This document shows, in pieces, positions 4,246 to 7,087 of a stretch of 7,087 nt of DNA. Numbering within the stretch: position 1 is the stretch's first letter; each line of letters opens with the position of its first letter. The notes beneath the pieces are model-generated. The model did not search any database, was not told where the DNA came from, and worked only from the letters and a program-made list of their open reading frames with translations. A program made the translations under genes and the position numbers. Source of the stretch: Pseudomonadota bacterium (lineage in GTDB: Bacteria > Pseudomonadota > Gammaproteobacteria > JAKAQQ01); the NCBI GenBank assembly GCA_021819635.1, contig JAKAQQ010000010.1, forward strand, positions 1-7,087, in the 5' to 3' direction.

Positions 4246-7087
4246 TCAGAACGCGGTCTGGGCGCCCACGTAGAAGAAGCGACCGGGGACGTCGTAGAGC
4301 GTGGGGTCGTAGCTGTTGATGACCTGCTGGGTCGAGATCGGGGGCGTGCGGTCGAGGAGGTTGTGCACGCCCGCCTCGACCTCGGTGTGGATCCCCGTGA
4401 AGCGATGGGCCACCGAGACGTTCACGTAGAAGACGCTCCCGATGTGGTTGCGCGAGAGGGCGTTGTCCTTGGTGTTCGGATCCGAGCAGTCTCCGAGGCT
4501 CGTGAGGCTCTCGGGCGTGCCGTTGAGAAAATCGCTGCACGTCTCGGTGAGGGACCCGATGTACTCGAGATCGGCGGTGACCGACCACGGTCCGCGGTCC
4601 CAGGTGACCGCCCCGACCGCCCGCCAGCGGGGGACGGCAAGCGGGAAACTCGTTCCGCCGCGCTCGACGCCGACGAGGTTCTGGACGCTCGCCCCGCCCT
4701 TGGGGTTGGGGGTGGAGGTGGCCCAGTTCCGCACCCAGTTGGCGACGAGCGAGAGCCCGACGTCCCCGGCGGGCGTCGGGGGGAACCGGTAACGGGCCGA
4801 TCCGTCGACGCCGTCGGTGAAGATCGTCCCGAGGTTCTCGGTCGTGTCCCGGACGAGGGCGAGGGATCCGTCGGGGTTGCGGGTCACGAGGGTGCAGGCG
4901 GCGGGGTCGCCGTCGAGGTAGCACTCCCCGAGGACGGTGTTGGCCCCCGGGCTCCCGATCGCGTTGTCGATGGCGATCCGGTAGTAGTCGGCCTGGACGC
5001 TCAGAGGAAGCGAGCTGGGTGTCCAGACGAAGCCCACGAGCTTGCTGATCGCGGTCTCGGGTTCCAGGTTGGGGTTGCCCCCCGTCAGCACGTTGACCTC
5101 GGGGTTCGTCTGGCGGTAGCCCGGCGGGACCCCCGCCCGGGCGCAGGCGGCGGCGACGGGGGAGGGGGCGGTGACGCCGCTGCACGGGTCGCTCACGAGC
5201 GTCGGCACTTCGACGAGCGCGGCGCCGGTGTCGTGGATGTCGGGTTCCCGGAAGCCCTGCGCCCAGAGGAGCCGGAGCGTGAACGCCGGGGTGACGTGAT
5301 CGAAGAGGGTGACCTGGCTCAGCTGGTGGAAGCCGAAGTTGGAATAGTGGCTGAAGCGGTGGACGAGGGAGAGCGCAAGAAGGTGGGCGCCCGGGAGCCG
5401 ACGAAGGAGCGGGACGTGGAAGCCCACGTAGGCCGAGCTTGCCCGGTAGCCGCCCACGGTCGGGAGCACCGGGATGCCCGGGCTCGCGCTGTCCTCGCCG
5501 AACTGCGCGATCGGGTTGGGGTTCGAGACCCCGAGATGTTCGCGGTACTGGTACCCGAAGGAGAATCCGAGGGGGCCCGCGGGCAGGGGCAGGAGGTTAG
5601 GGTTGCGGAGGTCGGCGGCGACGATCCGTTGCGTGTTGTCGATGGAGTTGGTCTCGGTCAAGGCGATGTAGCGGAGCATGGCCGGGGTCACGCTTCCCGG
5701 CCCTCCGAAGAGGTCGAGGGGCACGCAGCCCGGGGAGGCGGCGCAGGCCGCGGGGTTCCCGAGCGCGCGGGCGAGGTGCGCGAGATCGAAGCGCCCGTGG
5801 TTGTTGTCGGTCACGTCGTTCTGGGCGACGATGCCGTCGACGTGCCACGACCAGGGGGCGTGGCCGACGCCCGCGATGCGGTTCGTCCCGCTCAGGACGG
5901 CGTCGACGCGGTAGGTGTTCACCGTCTCGGTGAGGAGGAGAGGGCCGTCCTCGACCATCGCCCGCCCGAGGCTCACCAGATTGGCGTTGGGGCCGGTGGC
6001 GTCGAGAGCGATCCCGAAGGGGTTGTACGGCTGGTTTGCCGCGATGTTGATCGGGAGCCCGTCCTGGCCGATGAAGAGGAGGGGCGGGGAGGACTGCTGG
6101 GCGCTGTCGCGGTGGTTGAAGAAGCCGCTCACGCTCACGCGCAGGTTGTGCCCGAGACTCCGGTAGGCCTCGAGGAAGGCGTCGGTGCGCTCGAGGGGGA
6201 TGAGCAACTCGTTGAACGGAGCGGTGTTGAAGTTGTCGGCGCTCGTGAAGGGGGCGAAATCGCCCGGGCTGTTTCCGGTCGTCCCCGGGATCCGGGTGAG
6301 GTTGCAGAGCGGGGTAGGGCCGCCGCCGCAGGCGGGGTCGCTGGCGAAGGCTCCGCCGTCGGCGTAGAACCTGAAGTCCCCCCAGGGGGTCGCCGGGCTC
6401 CCGCGGCTCACGCCCGTCCCGGCGAGCGGGACGCTTGAGATCGTCCGGTCGCCGCTCGGGAGGGCGGCCTCGTTGAAGTAGCTCAGCGAGAACATGAGGC
6501 CGCGGCGGGCGTTGCCGCTCCCGCCGGCGAGGCTCACCATGCCGGTCCCGCCGTCCGAGCGGCCGTCGCCGTGGTAGATCCCGCCGTACACGCTGGCTTC
6601 GAACCCGTTGAATTGCTTCTTGAGAAGGATATCGACGACCCCCCCGATGGCCTCCGCCCCGTAGCGCGCCCCCCCGCTCGCGTCGTAGATCACAATCCGC
6701 GCGACGAGGGGAAGCGGAATCGCGTTGAGATCGACGTCGCCCTTGAGCCCGCTCACCCAGCGGCGGCCGTTCACGAGGACGAGCACGCGGTTGTGCCCGA
6801 GGCTGTGGAGGCTCACGTTTTCTTCGCCGCCGTTGGTGAACTGCGTCGTGTAGGCCGTGTTGAGCGACGCGGCGCTCCCGTTGAAGGGCAGCTGGCTCAG
6901 GATCTGCCCGACGGTGGCGTAGCCCGTGCGCTTCATCATCGTCGCGGTGAGCACGTAAACCGGCTCGGCCACCCGCGCGGTGATCTGGGTGAGGCCCTCT
7001 CCGTGCACACGGATCTTCTCGAGCCGCGTCACGGACCCGGTGGCCGCACGGGCCCACGGGGACGACCCGAGGAGGAGGACGGTCGAT
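4246..7087 (-). CDS. TonB-dependent outer-membrane receptor, N-terminus cut by window edge
   Basis: 946 codons are visible and the frame is still open at base 7087. The first visible residues, TVLLLGSSPWARA, are the hydrophobic end and cleavage region of a signal peptide, so the in-frame GTG at 7032 is not the start. Numbering from the first visible codon: a TonB-box-like segment LEKIRVHG follows the signal peptide (about 21-28); the plug domain covers about 42-155, with LGHNRVLVLVNGRRW (96-110), VDLNAIP (118-124) and YGAEAIGGVVDILLKK (142-157). The rest is the 22-strand beta-barrel, with GFREPDI (611-617), GGNPNLEPETA (669-679) and terminal phenylalanine, as required for outer-membrane insertion. 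Known role: TonB/ExbBD-driven uptake of siderophores, cobalamin, glycans or similar ligands. No N-terminal carboxypeptidase-like extension is visible. Ten cysteines fall in five close pairs (253/261, 448/454, 635/648, 722/731, 850/867), probably disulfides in surface loops. The substrate cannot be assigned. Confidence 0.95.
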   Translation of the reverse strand, partial: STVLLLGSSPWARAATGSVTRLEKIRVHGEGLTQITARVAEPVYVLTATMMKRTGYATVGQILSQLPFNGSAASLNTAYTTQFTNGGEENVSLHSLGHNRVLVLVNGRRWVSGLKGDVDLNAIPLPLVARIVIYDASGGARYGAEAIGGVVDILLKKQFNGFEASVYGGIYHGDGRSDGGTGMVSLAGGSGNARRGLMFSLSYFNEAALPSGDRTISSVPLAGTGVSRGSPATPWGDFRFYADGGAFASDPACGGGPTPLCNLTRIPGTTGNSPGDFAPFTSADNFNTAPFNELLIPLERTDAFLEAYRSLGHNLRVSVSGFFNHRDSAQQSSPPLLFIGQDGLPINIAANQPYNPFGIALDATGPNANLVSLGRAMVEDGPLLLTETVNTYRVDAVLSGTNRIAGVGHAPWSWHVDGIVAQNDVTDNNHGRFDLAHLARALGNPAACAASPGCVPLDLFGGPGSVTPAMLRYIALTETNSIDNTQRIVAADLRNPNLLPLPAGPLGFSFGYQYREHLGVSNPNPIAQFGEDSASPGIPVLPTVGGYRASSAYVGFHVPLLRRLPGAHLLALSLVHRFSHYSNFGFHQLSQVTLFDHVTPAFTLRLLWAQGFREPDIHDTGAALVEVPTLVSDPCSGVTAPSPVAAACARAGVPPGYRQTNPEVNVLTGGNPNLEPETAISKLVGFVWTPSSLPLSVQADYYRIAIDNAIGSPGANTVLGECYLDGDPAACTLVTRNPDGSLALVRDTTENLGTIFTDGVDGSARYRFPPTPAGDVGLSLVANWVRNWATSTPNPKGGASVQNLVGVERGGTSFPLAVPRWRAVGAVTWDRGPWSVTADLEYIGSLTETCSDFLNGTPESLTSLGDCSDPNTKDNALSRNHIGSVFYVNVSVAHRFTGIHTEVEAGVHNLLDRTPPISTQQVINSYDPTLYDVPGRFFYVGAQTAF

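Noticed and set aside
3568..6438. Open frame of 956 codons on the plus strand, antisense to the receptor gene
   Set aside because: Its product is a glycine-, glutamate-, valine- and arginine-rich sequence with no motif, and it runs across a tRNA gene and a clear TonB-receptor gene. Long antisense frames arise in GC-rich genes because stop codons are rare there.
5597..7057. Second minus-strand frame (486 codons) within the receptor gene
   Set aside because: Arginine- and proline-rich out-of-frame shadow of the TonB-dependent receptor.
1..7087. CRISPR array, insertion sequence or rRNA gene
   Set aside because: No regularly spaced repeats, no transposase or terminal inverted repeats, and no rRNA-like sequence were seen.

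Overview
The window is GC-rich DNA from a diderm (Gram-negative-type) bacterium. The evidence is a large TonB-dependent outer-membrane receptor with a signal peptide, a bacterial tRNA-Arg with an encoded CCA end, and strongly G/C-ending codons in the main genes. The lineage cannot be fixed from sequence alone. An uncultured Acidobacteriota or proteobacterial-type genome would fit, but that is a guess.

Left edge (1-832, minus strand): a two-gene unit that looks acquired. A 93-residue protein of unknown family overlaps by 29 bp the start of an AbiEii-like nucleotidyltransferase (DUF1814 superfamily), whose C-terminus runs off the window. This stretch is about 58% GC in bases 1-300 by hand count, clearly lower than the neighbouring ALDH gene. 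A gene-free gap of about 340 bp (833-1168) separates it from the next gene.

Centre (1169-3113): an aldehyde dehydrogenase on the minus strand and a DUF488/YeaO-family protein on the plus strand are transcribed divergently from a shared 145-bp gap. After the DUF488 gene, about 690 bp (3114-3804) contain no convincing gene. They hold a terminator-like hairpin and several long or nested inverted repeats, the least explained stretch of the window.

Right half (3805-7087, all minus strand): transcription would pass through the TonB-dependent receptor (N-terminus beyond the window), then tRNA-Arg(CCU), then a 69-residue protein with a repeated glycine/tyrosine/aspartate motif, with possible stem-loops after the receptor and after the small gene.

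The genes do not form one obvious pathway. The most interesting points are the non-canonical nucleotidyltransferase pair, the hairpin-dense gap, the 69-residue repeat protein, and the A31-G39 mismatch in the tRNA anticodon stem. No CRISPR array, insertion sequence or complete new system is supported.
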